DNA of 15,602 nucleotides from Patescibacteria group bacterium. GTDB lineage: Bacteria; Patescibacteriota; Microgenomatia; UBA1400; MFAQ01. Of the stretch, positions 1-5,781 are shown one piece after another (position 1 is the stretch's first letter; every line of letters begins with the position of its first letter). The notes beneath the pieces are model-generated. The model did not search any database. It was not told where the DNA came from and worked only from the letters and a program-made list of their open reading frames with translations. Position numbers and translations under genes: made by a program. The stretch is from positions 1 through 15,602 of the forward strand of contig JAHJQJ010000045.1 of assembly GCA_018819325.1 (NCBI GenBank). The letters run 5' to 3'.

Positions 1-128
1 GAATCGTTCATGGTTATGTTCATATATGACTACTGTAACGGTTCGCGTCTTGTTTGTGGAGAGTTCTTAGCTTAACTTAAGAATCATTTTTCGATTAGGT
101 ATCGATTCTGGTTCAGTATCATTTTGGA

Positions 129-422
129 TTAGGTGAGACTTCTAATGTTGCGCATGTCAGATTTTTTAGTAAAATATTGCTCTAAATTAACAGGAATGAG
201 TAACTCTTTTCCTTTTTTTAAGCTGTATTTTACATATTTTCCACCGCCTGATTGTTCTACCCATTCTAACTTAATGAGATGATTAAGATCACGAATTATA
301 GTAATTCGTGATCCTTTGTAGTCTTCCAATGACGTTGCTATCTCTACTCTACTTGATTGAGAATTATTGTAAAGAAACGCCAATATATTCCTTTGACGGT
401 TGTTTATTTGCGTATCATTCAT
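129..422 (-). CDS. Short winged-helix regulator, probable Fic-protein N-terminal fragment
   Basis: The 97-residue product has a DNA-binding winged helix-turn-helix over about residues 5-70 (RQRNILAFL, SRVEIATSL, then SRITIIRDLNHLIKLEWVEQ with a small wing). The tail, about residues 74-92 (LLIPVNLEQYFTKKSDMRNI), resembles the linker that in many Fic/DOC-family proteins joins this helix-turn-helix to the Fic domain. Here the frame stops right after that linker, and the remaining 128 bases to the window edge hold no Fic motif (HPFxxGNGR) in any frame. It is therefore either a truncated Fic gene or a stand-alone repressor. The start at 422 is supported by a cluster of inverted repeats covering and preceding it, consistent with autoregulation. 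The helix-turn-helix call is sound; the Fic relationship is recalled from family patterns and is an inference. Confidence 0.65.
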   Translation of the reverse strand: MNDTQINNRQRNILAFLYNNSQSSRVEIATSLEDYKGSRITIIRDLNHLIKLEWVEQSGGGKYVKYSLKKGKELLIPVNLEQYFTKKSDMRNIRSLT

Positions 423-470
423 ATATGTTCAGCGTATCATAATGATACGCAAGTATCAACAACTTGATAC
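408..470. promoter_or_regulatory. Array of GTATCA half-sites forming inverted repeats over the regulator start
   Basis: Five copies of GTATCA or its complement TGATAC lie within 60 bases: at 412-417 (+), 434-439 (+), 443-448 (-), 453-458 (+) and 465-470 (-). GCGTATCAT (432-440) and ATGATACGC (442-450) form a palindrome with a 1-base centre. GTATCAA (453-459) and TTGATAC (464-470) form a second with a 4-base spacer. TTGCGTATCATT (408-419, inside the first codons) is an exact inverted copy of AATGATACGCAA (441-452). This is a typical layout for cooperative operator binding, most simply by the adjacent winged-helix protein. The binding protein is inferred. Confidence 0.6.
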
Positions 471-513
471 AAAAAAATTATTGTTAAACTGAGATTTGAC
501 GTAGTCGGCATAA

Positions 514-533
514 AAAATCGCGCGCAAAAATAT
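514..533 (+). repeat. Left boundary motif, copy A
   Basis: AAAATCGCGCGCAAAAATAT occurs here and again, base for base, at 4283-4302. A 20-base exact match with a CG-rich core is very unlikely by chance in AT-rich DNA of this size. Flanking bases differ between copies on both sides except for a few A/T. In both places it is followed by the right boundary motif in the same orientation. Confidence 0.75.
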
Positions 534-610
534 CCCGATTGAATCGAGGATTGGCGAACTCCTCCAGAGGCGGGGAGGTAGGGTGTGAGCCGCTAATAGT
601 TTGGCCTAAA

Positions 611-639
611 ATGTATGCGAACTTGTTAGTAACAGCTCA
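611..639 (+). repeat. Right boundary motif, copy A
   Basis: This stretch matches 5270-5296: ATGTA, then TG only in this copy, then CGAACTTGTT, a variable base (A here, G there), GTAACAG, a variable base, and TCA. Similarity ends at TCA in both copies. The core TGTTAGTAACA (624-634) is a perfect dyad. The final TCA (637-639) is, on the minus strand, the stop codon of the glycosyltransferase remnant, so this element supplies the end of that reading frame. Confidence 0.65.
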
Positions 640-1291
640 CTTGTAAAGTTTGTAGACTCTATAGTTTTCGTCCAGTACTGTCAGCACTTGTATCTTGTAT
701 GGATAGAAGCTACTTAATTCATAGTTTGACGGGGAGGTTAGATTGTAATCGGTTTTTGGCCAAAAGGGGAAGAAATGAAAGTAGAGAATTTTGCTTTGAC
801 TGGGATTGCTCAAGGTTTCTAAACTGTACTGCCATAAAGTTGATATGTTATAAAATTGATGCCTCAACTCAAAGAGAACATGGGGGAAATCGCCGATTAA
901 ACCTCCAGCTACAAAAAGTAAGGCAGTTTGGAACCGATGTGAAGAATAAAATAAAAGACCAAAAAATAACGGTATTCCCCAGAATAAAAAGGTGTAATCC
1001 ATGCCTATCCCCAAACCTGTGACCAAACCTAGTACCCCCGCCAACAACAATGAGGGTTTTTTGAGATTTTTAAGAAAAAAATAACTGGTAATTAATCCAA
1101 ATAGGGGAAAGGGGTGAATAATCCAAATAAATCGGGAGTGAAAAACCATAGAGGAATTAAATAAAAACAAGATTGACCCGAGTAAGGCAATCTCTGGTTT
1201 AACAAGTTTCTTAAATAGCCAAACGATTGAAATTATAAAAACGCAAAAGGGCCGCAACTAAAAGAGCAACAATGGCTAATTTTTTAATCAT
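637..1291 (-). pseudogene. Decayed GT39-like membrane glycosyltransferase
   Basis: The ATG at 1291, 5 bases after the arsG-like stop, opens MIKKLAIVALLVAALLRFYNF, a typical first segment of ArnT/PMT-type (GT39) glycosyltransferases. That frame stops at about 1214 (…NRLAI, then TAA). A frame shifted relative to it and open from 1257 to 637 continues with WLFKKLVKPEIALLGSILFL and several membrane segments, ending in LFELRHQFYN followed by FFPFWPKTDYNL and a short soluble tail. The family's first extracytoplasmic loop with the catalytic acidic residues is absent, and the distance from the RHQF region to the C-terminal tail is much shorter than usual. About 230 residues remain, where intact relatives have roughly 450-550. 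It is read as a remnant with at least one, probably two, internal deletions, ending in a repeat motif. Family assignment is from pattern, moderately sure. Confidence 0.6.
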
Positions 1292-1296
1292 AAATT

Positions 1297-2013
1297 TTAT
1301 ATTTTCAATAAAAATTTAATTAAAAACTGCACATAATAAATTCCTGTCAAAAGAAAGACGCTGGCAACAACTTTTCTACTTATCTTTTCAATTTTTTGGA
1401 CAATAGAGAAAACCTGACCAACTTTTTGCACACTAAAGGCAATTATAAATGAAAAGATAATTACTGGCAGGCCAGTGCCTAGGCCAAACAAGGGTGGTAG
1501 TAAGAGAGCTTCATTTGACCTTAAAACCAGAGGAATAAGTACTCCAAAAAACAAAACACCACTATAAGGACAAAAAGCCAAGGCAAAAAGACAACCTAAA
1601 AGAAACGAACCAAGATAACCTTTAGTAGCAAGTTTCTCTTTAAGACGTTCAACCTTTTCATTTTTAGTTTTAATATTTAGCTTAATAACATCGAACATGA
1701 CCAACCCAATTAGTATCAGCACTGGTCCTAAAACCTTTTCTCCCCAGCCTTGAAAAATACGTGAGACTTCAAAAGAGGAAAAGCCGAGATAAATAAGAGA
1801 GGCTAGAACGGTGTAGCTAAGGCCACGGCCAATAGTGTAATAAAGACCATTGAGAAGGGTGTTTTTAGGGGTTTTAATGCCTTTGGAGATATAGGCAATG
1901 GCAGTGATATTAGTGGCTAAAGGACAAGGACTAATAGAGGTAAGAACTCCAGTTAAGAAGGCAGTTAAAAGCGGTATGTTGTATTGGTCAATGAGCAGGT
2001 TAATATAATCCAT
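1297..2013 (-). CDS. arsG: ArsG-like / CcdA-DsbD family membrane permease
   Basis: This 238-residue polytopic protein belongs to the CcdA/DsbD transmembrane superfamily. Both signature Cys-Pro sites are present: SPCPLATN with Cys30 and AFCPYSG with Cys148. Together these normally form the membrane disulfide that passes electrons or takes part in transport. The SPCPLATNITAIAYIS form matches the branch annotated as ArsG (efflux of aromatic aminoarsenicals in Shewanella). It is the fifth gene of a tight operon, 3 bases after the ArsF-like gene, and that pairing strengthens the ArsG reading. A generic thiol-redox CcdA role for the ArsF-like partner remains a real alternative. The protein is complete, and no strong ribosome-binding site precedes its ATG. 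Confidence 0.75.
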   Translation of the reverse strand: MDYINLLIDQYNIPLLTAFLTGVLTSISPCPLATNITAIAYISKGIKTPKNTLLNGLYYTIGRGLSYTVLASLIYLGFSSFEVSRIFQGWGEKVLGPVLILIGLVMFDVIKLNIKTKNEKVERLKEKLATKGYLGSFLLGCLFALAFCPYSGVLFFGVLIPLVLRSNEALLLPPLFGLGTGLPVIIFSFIIAFSVQKVGQVFSIVQKIEKISRKVVASVFLLTGIYYVQFLIKFLLKI

Positions 2014-2016
2014 GGT

Positions 2017-2463
2017 TTATATTCCCAATAAAGTTTTAAGTTTGTTTTCAAAATAATCAGTAAACTTTTCTTGGTTGTTTACCAGTTGCCAGACAGCCGT
2101 GTCTTCTTCAATGCTGTCTTTATTATTGCTAATGGCATTGATAAATAAAGACGAACCTCTGGCTTGATATTTGATGACCATTTCTTTGTTCTCTGGCAAT
2201 TCACCATTAATATCCTTGAACACAATTTTTCCCGACTGATATTCTTCTGGAAACTTATTTTTAATAGTTTCCAGGGCGTATTCGCCCATAGTAATACATG
2301 ACCAGCATTGTTGCATACCGTGGAAGTGAACCACTTCGATTTTGTCTGCAACAATTATATTTTGGCTCACCAACGGGGTGTTGTTAAAAAAGCCCTTAAA
2401 GCCAAAAGACAGGATGATTATTATTAAGATTGCACTGATAAAGATAATTATTTTTTTATTCAT
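2017..2463 (-). CDS. arsF: ArsF-like thioredoxin-fold membrane-anchored protein
   Basis: The 148-residue product has a single N-terminal membrane anchor (about residues 4-22) and an outward-facing domain beginning IEVVHFHGMQQCWSCITM. The CWSC pair is Cys53/Cys56, in the position of a thioredoxin-type active site. The later pattern of a fragment KIVFKDIN and a C-terminal WQLVNNQEKFTDYF is typical of proteins annotated as the ArsF family of nitrophenyl-arsenical nitroreductase subunits. Known ArsF acts with ArsE and ArsG to reduce nitro groups of aromatic arsenicals before export. Here it sits between an ArsP-type permease and the ArsG-like gene (gaps of 10 and 3 bases). The biochemical role in this organism is inferred; it could simply be a disulfide relay partner of the CcdA-like protein. 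Confidence 0.72.
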   Translation of the reverse strand: MNKKIIIFISAILIIIILSFGFKGFFNNTPLVSQNIIVADKIEVVHFHGMQQCWSCITMGEYALETIKNKFPEEYQSGKIVFKDINGELPENKEMVIKYQARGSSLFINAISNNKDSIEEDTAVWQLVNNQEKFTDYFENKLKTLLGI

Positions 2464-2473
2464 ATTTATTCAT

Positions 2474-3631
2474 TCAACCTATGAGGCCGTAAAAATAACC
2501 CGCCAGAGTTGTTAAAACCACGATTGAGCCAGCATAAACTAGCATTTTCTTAGTACCGATTAGCTTTCTAATAACCAAAAGCCCCTGCAGAGAAAGTACT
2601 GGATCTGCCAGCATATACGCCATTAAAGGTCCCTGGTTCATTCCTAGTTTCATAAAGTTTTCGGCAATGGGAACTTCTACCAAAGCAGGGAAATAAGCTA
2701 AAGCTCCAAACATGACGGCAATAAAATTGGTAAGTAAATTGTTTTGACTGGCTAAAGCTTGAAACTGTTCTTTAGGAATAAGATTAGTAATGGTAGCGGC
2801 AAGAAAGACACCTACCAAAAGCAGGGGCACAATTTGGCTAACGAATTTAATTGTTTCATCCCACCAAGCACTTCTTTTTTCTTTAGACAGCCAGGAAAAA
2901 GTCATTATCAGCTGAATCAATACCAAGGGAAAAATCAGGATGTATCTTAAATTACTGCTGATGGGGGCTGTGCCGACCACCAAAATTGCTAACATTGTTC
3001 CCCAAAACCAGACATTTTTAGCGCCTTTAAGCTTATTTGTGTCTTGAGTTGTTACTTGAAGGCTTTTATCTTCCCTGCCATTGCCAAAAACAAGCTCCAT
3101 TATCAAGCCAACTAAAATAGCAAATATGACTGAGAGTGCAAATCTGACAAAACTAAAACCCCAACCAATTCTTTGACCAGTAAAAAGAATGGTAACAATA
3201 TTAAAAGCAGGGCCAGCGTAGAGGAGGGTAATAGCAATTCCTAAGCCAGCACCTTTTTTCCAGATGCCAGCAAACAAAGGCAAAATAGTGCATGAACATA
3301 CTTCAATTAAAAAACCAGTTGTAACTGCAATTAAATAAGCCAGCCATTTTTTAGTTTTACCGCTTAAATATTTTAAGATTGATTGTGAGTCAATGAGGCT
3401 ATTAATAGCACCGGCGATAAAAAAAGCAGGAACCAGACAGAATAACACATGAGCAGATAAGTAATCAACCAAACCCAACCAACCTTGGTAGACAGCCCCG
3501 CCAATAAGAGCTTGCATTGACTTTTGGGCTAAAAAATTGCCTATTTGGTTTTGCCAAAGATAAATTATTAGGTAAGCGCCACCCAAAAGACCTAAAACCC
3601 AGTTTTTTTTGATGATTTTGACAAGGTTCAT
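2474..3631 (-). CDS. ArsP-type permease (DUF318 / PF03773 family)
   Basis: The 385-residue protein has about ten predicted membrane segments and the family's signature EVCSCTILPLFAGIWKKGAG (Cys112, Cys114) followed by YAGPAFNI. The second half carries a parallel repeat ending ADPVLSLQGLLVIRK. A hydrophilic loop at about residues 184-205 separates the halves. Relatives include ArsP, which exports trivalent organoarsenicals in Campylobacter, and many uncharacterised permeases found beside small thioredoxins and ArsR regulators. Position between the thioredoxin-like and ArsF-like genes, with a 3-base gap upstream, fits a metalloid efflux operon. The exact substrate cannot be read from sequence. 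Confidence 0.8.
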   Translation of the reverse strand: MNLVKIIKKNWVLGLLGGAYLIIYLWQNQIGNFLAQKSMQALIGGAVYQGWLGLVDYLSAHVLFCLVPAFFIAGAINSLIDSQSILKYLSGKTKKWLAYLIAVTTGFLIEVCSCTILPLFAGIWKKGAGLGIAITLLYAGPAFNIVTILFTGQRIGWGFSFVRFALSVIFAILVGLIMELVFGNGREDKSLQVTTQDTNKLKGAKNVWFWGTMLAILVVGTAPISSNLRYILIFPLVLIQLIMTFSWLSKEKRSAWWDETIKFVSQIVPLLLVGVFLAATITNLIPKEQFQALASQNNLLTNFIAVMFGALAYFPALVEVPIAENFMKLGMNQGPLMAYMLADPVLSLQGLLVIRKLIGTKKMLVYAGSIVVLTTLAGYFYGLIG

Positions 3632-3634
3632 AGT

Positions 3635-3889
3635 TTACTTTTCTTTTGCCTCCAGAATGAGTTTTTTAATTTTTTCTACATTATCTACAAAACCAGTCAT
3701 GGCCGACTTGCCATTTATTGCCAGTACAGGACTAGACATGACCCCCATATCTATCATTTTTTGAAGACCTTCTTGTCCAGTAAGATATTTAACCTCCTCT
3801 TTTAAGCCAGTTTCTTCAACCGCTTGCTTGGTTAGTTCGTATAGTTTTTTGCAGGTTAGGCAGCCTGAGCCTAAGACTTGAATTTTCAT
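3635..3889 (-). CDS. Small thioredoxin-like redox protein (redox-active disulfide protein 2 family)
   Basis: This complete 84-residue protein has a minimal thioredoxin fold. It begins MKIQVLGSGCLTCKKL with the active-site pair Cys10/Cys13, and has the cis-proline strand VMSSPVLAINGK in the expected place. Members of this Thioredoxin_3 group (archaeal MTH895 is the structural example) commonly accompany DUF318 permeases. It likely supplies thiols to the permease or to the metalloid substrate. Its ATG overlaps the arsR stop (ATGA), and it has the one strong Shine-Dalgarno site in this operon, CACCTCCT on the plus strand at 3897-3904, 7 bases upstream. Confidence 0.85.
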   Translation of the reverse strand: MKIQVLGSGCLTCKKLYELTKQAVEETGLKEEVKYLTGQEGLQKMIDMGVMSSPVLAINGKSAMTGFVDNVEKIKKLILEAKEK

Positions 3890-4206
3890 TTTTTAACACC
3901 TCCTGCCTTAAGAAAAGTTTGTAATTTTTTAAGACCATCTTTAGTAAGGGAATAAAAGATCTGACGAGCATCTTTGCCTTTTCTCTGTTTTATCCAATCA
4001 GTCTCCACCAGGTCCGAGAGATGATGTGAGACAAGGCTTTGCTCTTTTTCTAAACAGTTTTGAATTTCGCAAACACAATGCTCTCTGCCCAGAAGGATGA
4101 GTAGAATTTTTAACTTAGTTTCAGTAGATAGGGTTTTTGCCATTGCCAGTAATGACTCTGTTGATTTGATGTCTAGTAAATCACAATTGCATGAACAGAT
4201 ATTCAT
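3886..4206 (-). CDS. arsR: ArsR/SmtB-family metalloregulatory repressor
   Basis: The 106-residue winged helix-turn-helix protein includes REHCVCEIQNCL, where Cys44 and Cys46 match the Cys-x-Cys arsenite site in the helix that precedes the recognition helix of E. coli ArsR. The recognition helix is SLVSHHLSDLVETDWI, and the wing follows at KGKDARQIFYSL. An additional N-terminal cluster (Cys4, Cys6, Cys8) recalls the extra N-terminal ligands of CadC-like sensors, so the inducer could be As(III), Sb(III) or a soft divalent metal. It is the promoter-proximal gene of the operon, so it probably represses its own transcription and is released by metalloid. The start is set by a strong promoter only 7 bases upstream. 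Confidence 0.88.
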   Translation of the reverse strand: MNICSCNCDLLDIKSTESLLAMAKTLSTETKLKILLILLGREHCVCEIQNCLEKEQSLVSHHLSDLVETDWIKQRKGKDARQIFYSLTKDGLKKLQTFLKAGGVKK

Positions 4207-4243
4207 ATAATGTATTGTATACTACTTAAGATTTTTTAGTCAA
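4207..4243 (-). promoter_or_regulatory. Promoter of the ars-like operon, apparently leaderless
   Basis: On the minus strand, TTGACT (4243-4238) and TACAAT (4219-4214) are separated by 18 bases; an overlapping TATACA gives 16. The arsR ATG at 4206 follows the -10 box after only 7 bases, so transcription would begin at or next to the start codon. The AT-rich near-symmetric stretch around the -10 box (TATAATGTATTGTATA, 4206-4221) is a plausible ArsR site, but weakly supported. Confidence 0.6.
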
Positions 4244-4282
4244 CACGTTTCATTACCCTATTGTATTATTGCTTTATTTCTT

Positions 4283-4302
4283 AAAATCGCGCGCAAAAAT
4301 AT
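4283..4302 (+). repeat. Left boundary motif, copy B
   Basis: This is an exact second copy of the 20-base motif at 514-533. It lies 12 bases beyond the end of the toxin gene, and with the right motif at 5270-5296 it encloses the toxin-antitoxin module. Confidence 0.75.
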
Positions 4303-4314
4303 GTTAGGAAGATT

Positions 4315-4632
4315 TCATGCGAATTTATTCTTCACCTGCTTGTGGCTTCCTACATAGGCAATGATTATTTGCTTTTCTTTATGGATTACATAAAAAATAC
4401 ATCGGATACTCATATTTATATAAAACTCATACACCTCATCCACTCCTAATGATTTCAACTTTTTGGAACTAGCATTGTATGGCTTGGTATTTAAGCTTGG
4501 ATGATTGAGGTTATTTTTGAAATAGTTTAATTTCCTATTAAAAATTTTTTGAAGATGACCTGGGAGATTTTTCTTTATGGTTTTTTGAAATTTCTTTTCT
4601 GTGTAAATTTCGTAAGTATTATCAAGTGGCAT
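4315..4632 (-). CDS. RelE/ParE-like toxin
   Basis: The small basic protein is 105 residues from the ATG at 4632; an upstream ATG at 4647 would add MTWSN. It has the RelE/ParE toxin layout: YTEKKFQKTIKK in the first helix, then NHPSLNTKPYN, a middle strand VYEFYINMSIRCIFYVIH with the usual conserved Arg, and a terminal strand IIIAYVGSHKQVKN. RelE relatives are ribosome-dependent mRNA nucleases and ParE relatives act on gyrase; sequence alone does not decide. The gene starts inside the end of the antitoxin gene (overlap of 11 bases with the preferred start), so the two are translationally linked, with the antitoxin first. Confidence 0.72.
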   Translation of the reverse strand: MPLDNTYEIYTEKKFQKTIKKNLPGHLQKIFNRKLNYFKNNLNHPSLNTKPYNASSKKLKSLGVDEVYEFYINMSIRCIFYVIHKEKQIIIAYVGSHKQVKNKFA

Positions 4633-5173
4633 ATTTGACCAAGTCACTTTTGTTTATCTTGGGAAGCAGTCTATCGTCCAACTTGCTTGTTTCACTAGGT
4701 AATTCATCATCAAAAAAACTTTCTAAGCTTGCCAGTTCTTTGTCAATAATATTACCCATATCCTTCTCATTGTCAGTGGTGATTTTGTAAGAATCAGTTA
4801 AATGAGATAATGCCACCAGCTCTGAATTTGAAAGTCTTGAATATTTTACAATGATGGGGTCTATTGTATTTCGAACCTCATTGGTTAATTGAACTGAAGA
4901 CGAGATTAATGGCCTAACCTTGTATCCGTCAATCTTAATTTTCCCAGACTTCTCCATACTTTCCAATATTTCTGCATATTGATTTATTACAGGTCCAAGT
5001 TTTATGCCTGCGAATTTAGTTCTAGATAATTCTGATTGTTTTTTGTGATAGTAACCAAACTCAACAAAAAAAGCAATTTTATTTAGCCTTATTTTGTCAC
5101 TTTTTTCAGGTTCAATTTTTTGGAGGATATACAAAATTAAGTCTTGAGGACTTAATTTTTTCTTTTTACTCAT
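4622..5173 (-). CDS. Panacea-domain (DUF4065) antitoxin
   Basis: The core of this 183-residue protein, RLNKIAFFVEFGYYHKKQ (29-46) followed by FAGIKLGPVINQYAEIL (54-70) and LSNSELVALSHLTDSYK (114-130), is the Panacea/DUF4065 pattern known from SocA and from a broad set of antitoxins. The domain is described as pairing with many unrelated toxin folds. The C-terminal segment after residue 135, acidic with FDDELPSETSKLDD, probably wraps the partner toxin. There is no N-terminal helix-turn-helix, so autoregulation, if present, would have to use the Panacea domain or another factor. A sigma70-type promoter lies directly upstream. Toxin neutralisation is inferred from family and gene order. Confidence 0.78.
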   Translation of the reverse strand: MSKKKKLSPQDLILYILQKIEPEKSDKIRLNKIAFFVEFGYYHKKQSELSRTKFAGIKLGPVINQYAEILESMEKSGKIKIDGYKVRPLISSSVQLTNEVRNTIDPIIVKYSRLSNSELVALSHLTDSYKITTDNEKDMGNIIDKELASLESFFDDELPSETSKLDDRLLPKINKSDLVKYAT

Positions 5174-5224
5174 ATTTCATTATCTTTATAATTTGAGTAT
5201 CAACTAGTGATTGTTCCTTGTCAA
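5174..5224 (-). promoter_or_regulatory. Sigma70-type promoter of the toxin-antitoxin module
   Basis: On the minus strand, a consensus TTGACA (5224-5219) stands 17 bases from GATACT (5201-5196), which is preceded by TT. The predicted transcription start is about 15 bases before the antitoxin ATG at 5173. The bases ATCAACTAGTGAT around 5199-5211 form a short dyad over the -10 region, a possible operator. Confidence 0.6.
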
Positions 5225-5269
5225 GTATACCATAGGTAACCCGAATATGTTTCTGTTTTCTTGATAAAT

Positions 5270-5296
5270 ATGTACGAACTTGTTGGTAACAGATCA
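5270..5296 (+). repeat. Right boundary motif, copy B
   Basis: ATGTACGAACTTGTTGGTAACAGATCA differs from 611-639 by a 2-base gap and two substitutions. The similarity stops at TCA. It lies between the toxin-antitoxin promoter and the terminator of the RRM gene. Confidence 0.65.
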
Positions 5297-5309
5297 TAAC
5301 AAATACCAA

Positions 5310-5337
5310 AAACCCCTTGATACCTACCAAGGGGTTT
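5310..5337 (-). terminator. Hairpin terminator after the RRM gene
   Basis: A 10-base perfect stem (AAACCCCTTG at 5310-5319 with CAAGGGGTTT at 5328-5337) and an 8-base loop lie 14 bases past the RRM stop codon. In the minus-strand transcript the stem is followed by a short T run (part of GGGGTTTTTGG). That tail is modest but the stem is strong. Confidence 0.7.
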
Positions 5338-5351
5338 GGGGTTAAAGGATT

Positions 5352-5681
5352 TTACCTTTGGTTGTAGCCGCCACGGTTTCCACCGCGATCGCCACCGCCA
5401 AAACCGCTATCGGTTCTTGGCTTAGGTGGTCTAGCCACATTGACGATGATGGTTCTACCATCCATCTCTGTGTTGTTGGTGGCTTCTATAGCCTTAGCTG
5501 CATCTTCTTCTGATGCGAACTCAACAAAAGCAATACCTCTAGATCTTCCAGACATTCTGTCTGTGATTAACTTGAGATCTGTAATTTCCCCAAATTGGGA
5601 AAATAGATCACGAAGTTGATCTTCTGTGGTACTGTATGGCAAGCTGCCAATAAATAATTTTTTTGGATTTGGTTGATCCAT
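5352..5681 (-). CDS. Glycine-rich RRM RNA-binding protein
   Basis: The 109-residue product is a single RNA-recognition motif with RNP2 KLFIGSL (residues 8-14) and RNP1 RGIAFVEF (48-55), both with the aromatic residues that stack on RNA. A short flexible tail rich in Gly and Arg (GFGGGDRGGNRGGYNQR) follows. Such proteins in bacteria, best known in cyanobacteria, bind single-stranded RNA and are often cold-responsive. The gene is monocistronic: it has its own terminator, and 100 bases separate it from truB upstream. The ATG at 5681 is preceded by a weak GAAAG ribosome-binding site and a small hairpin. Confidence 0.92.
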   Translation of the reverse strand: MDQPNPKKLFIGSLPYSTTEDQLRDLFSQFGEITDLKLITDRMSGRSRGIAFVEFASEEDAAKAIEATNNTEMDGRTIIVNVARPPKPRTDSGFGGGDRGGNRGGYNQR

Positions 5682-5693
5682 ACTAATCTTTCT

Positions 5694-5710
5694 ATCCGGT
5701 AAACCCGGAT
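5694..5710 (-). promoter_or_regulatory. Leader hairpin before the RRM gene
   Basis: ATCCGG (5694-5699) pairs with CCGGAT (5705-5710) across a 5-base loop, 12 bases before the RRM start codon. It sits just upstream of the weak GAAAG ribosome-binding site and could tune translation. The length is modest, so the role is speculative. Confidence 0.35.
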
Positions 5711-5781
5711 CTTAATAATAACCGCTCTATAGAAACATTGAGTACTAAAGGAAAAAAATTACCTTTGACCTTACCTGTTCT

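Noticed and set aside
1..75. Plus-strand frame open from the window edge for 24 codons
   Set aside because: Too short, no recognisable motif, and other frames are similarly open for part of this AT-rich stretch; it cannot be distinguished from chance.
80..109. AGAATC/GATTCT inverted repeat after the regulator gene as a terminator
   Set aside because: Only a 6-base stem with an 18-base loop and no T run; not convincing.
486..640. Minus-strand frame of about 49 codons across the first cassette copy (…TSPPLEEFANPRF…)
   Set aside because: It has no start of its own with a ribosome-binding site, no recognised family, and lies within repeat DNA; treated as non-coding.
699..1022. 107-codon plus-strand open frame
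   Set aside because: It lies opposite the glycosyltransferase remnant, whose hydrophobic codons leave the other strand open; its protein has no domain features.
5196..5211. AGTATCAAC shared between the toxin-antitoxin promoter and the GTATCA operator array
   Set aside because: Only one half-site and a poor dyad are present; a common regulator is possible but not supported enough to report.
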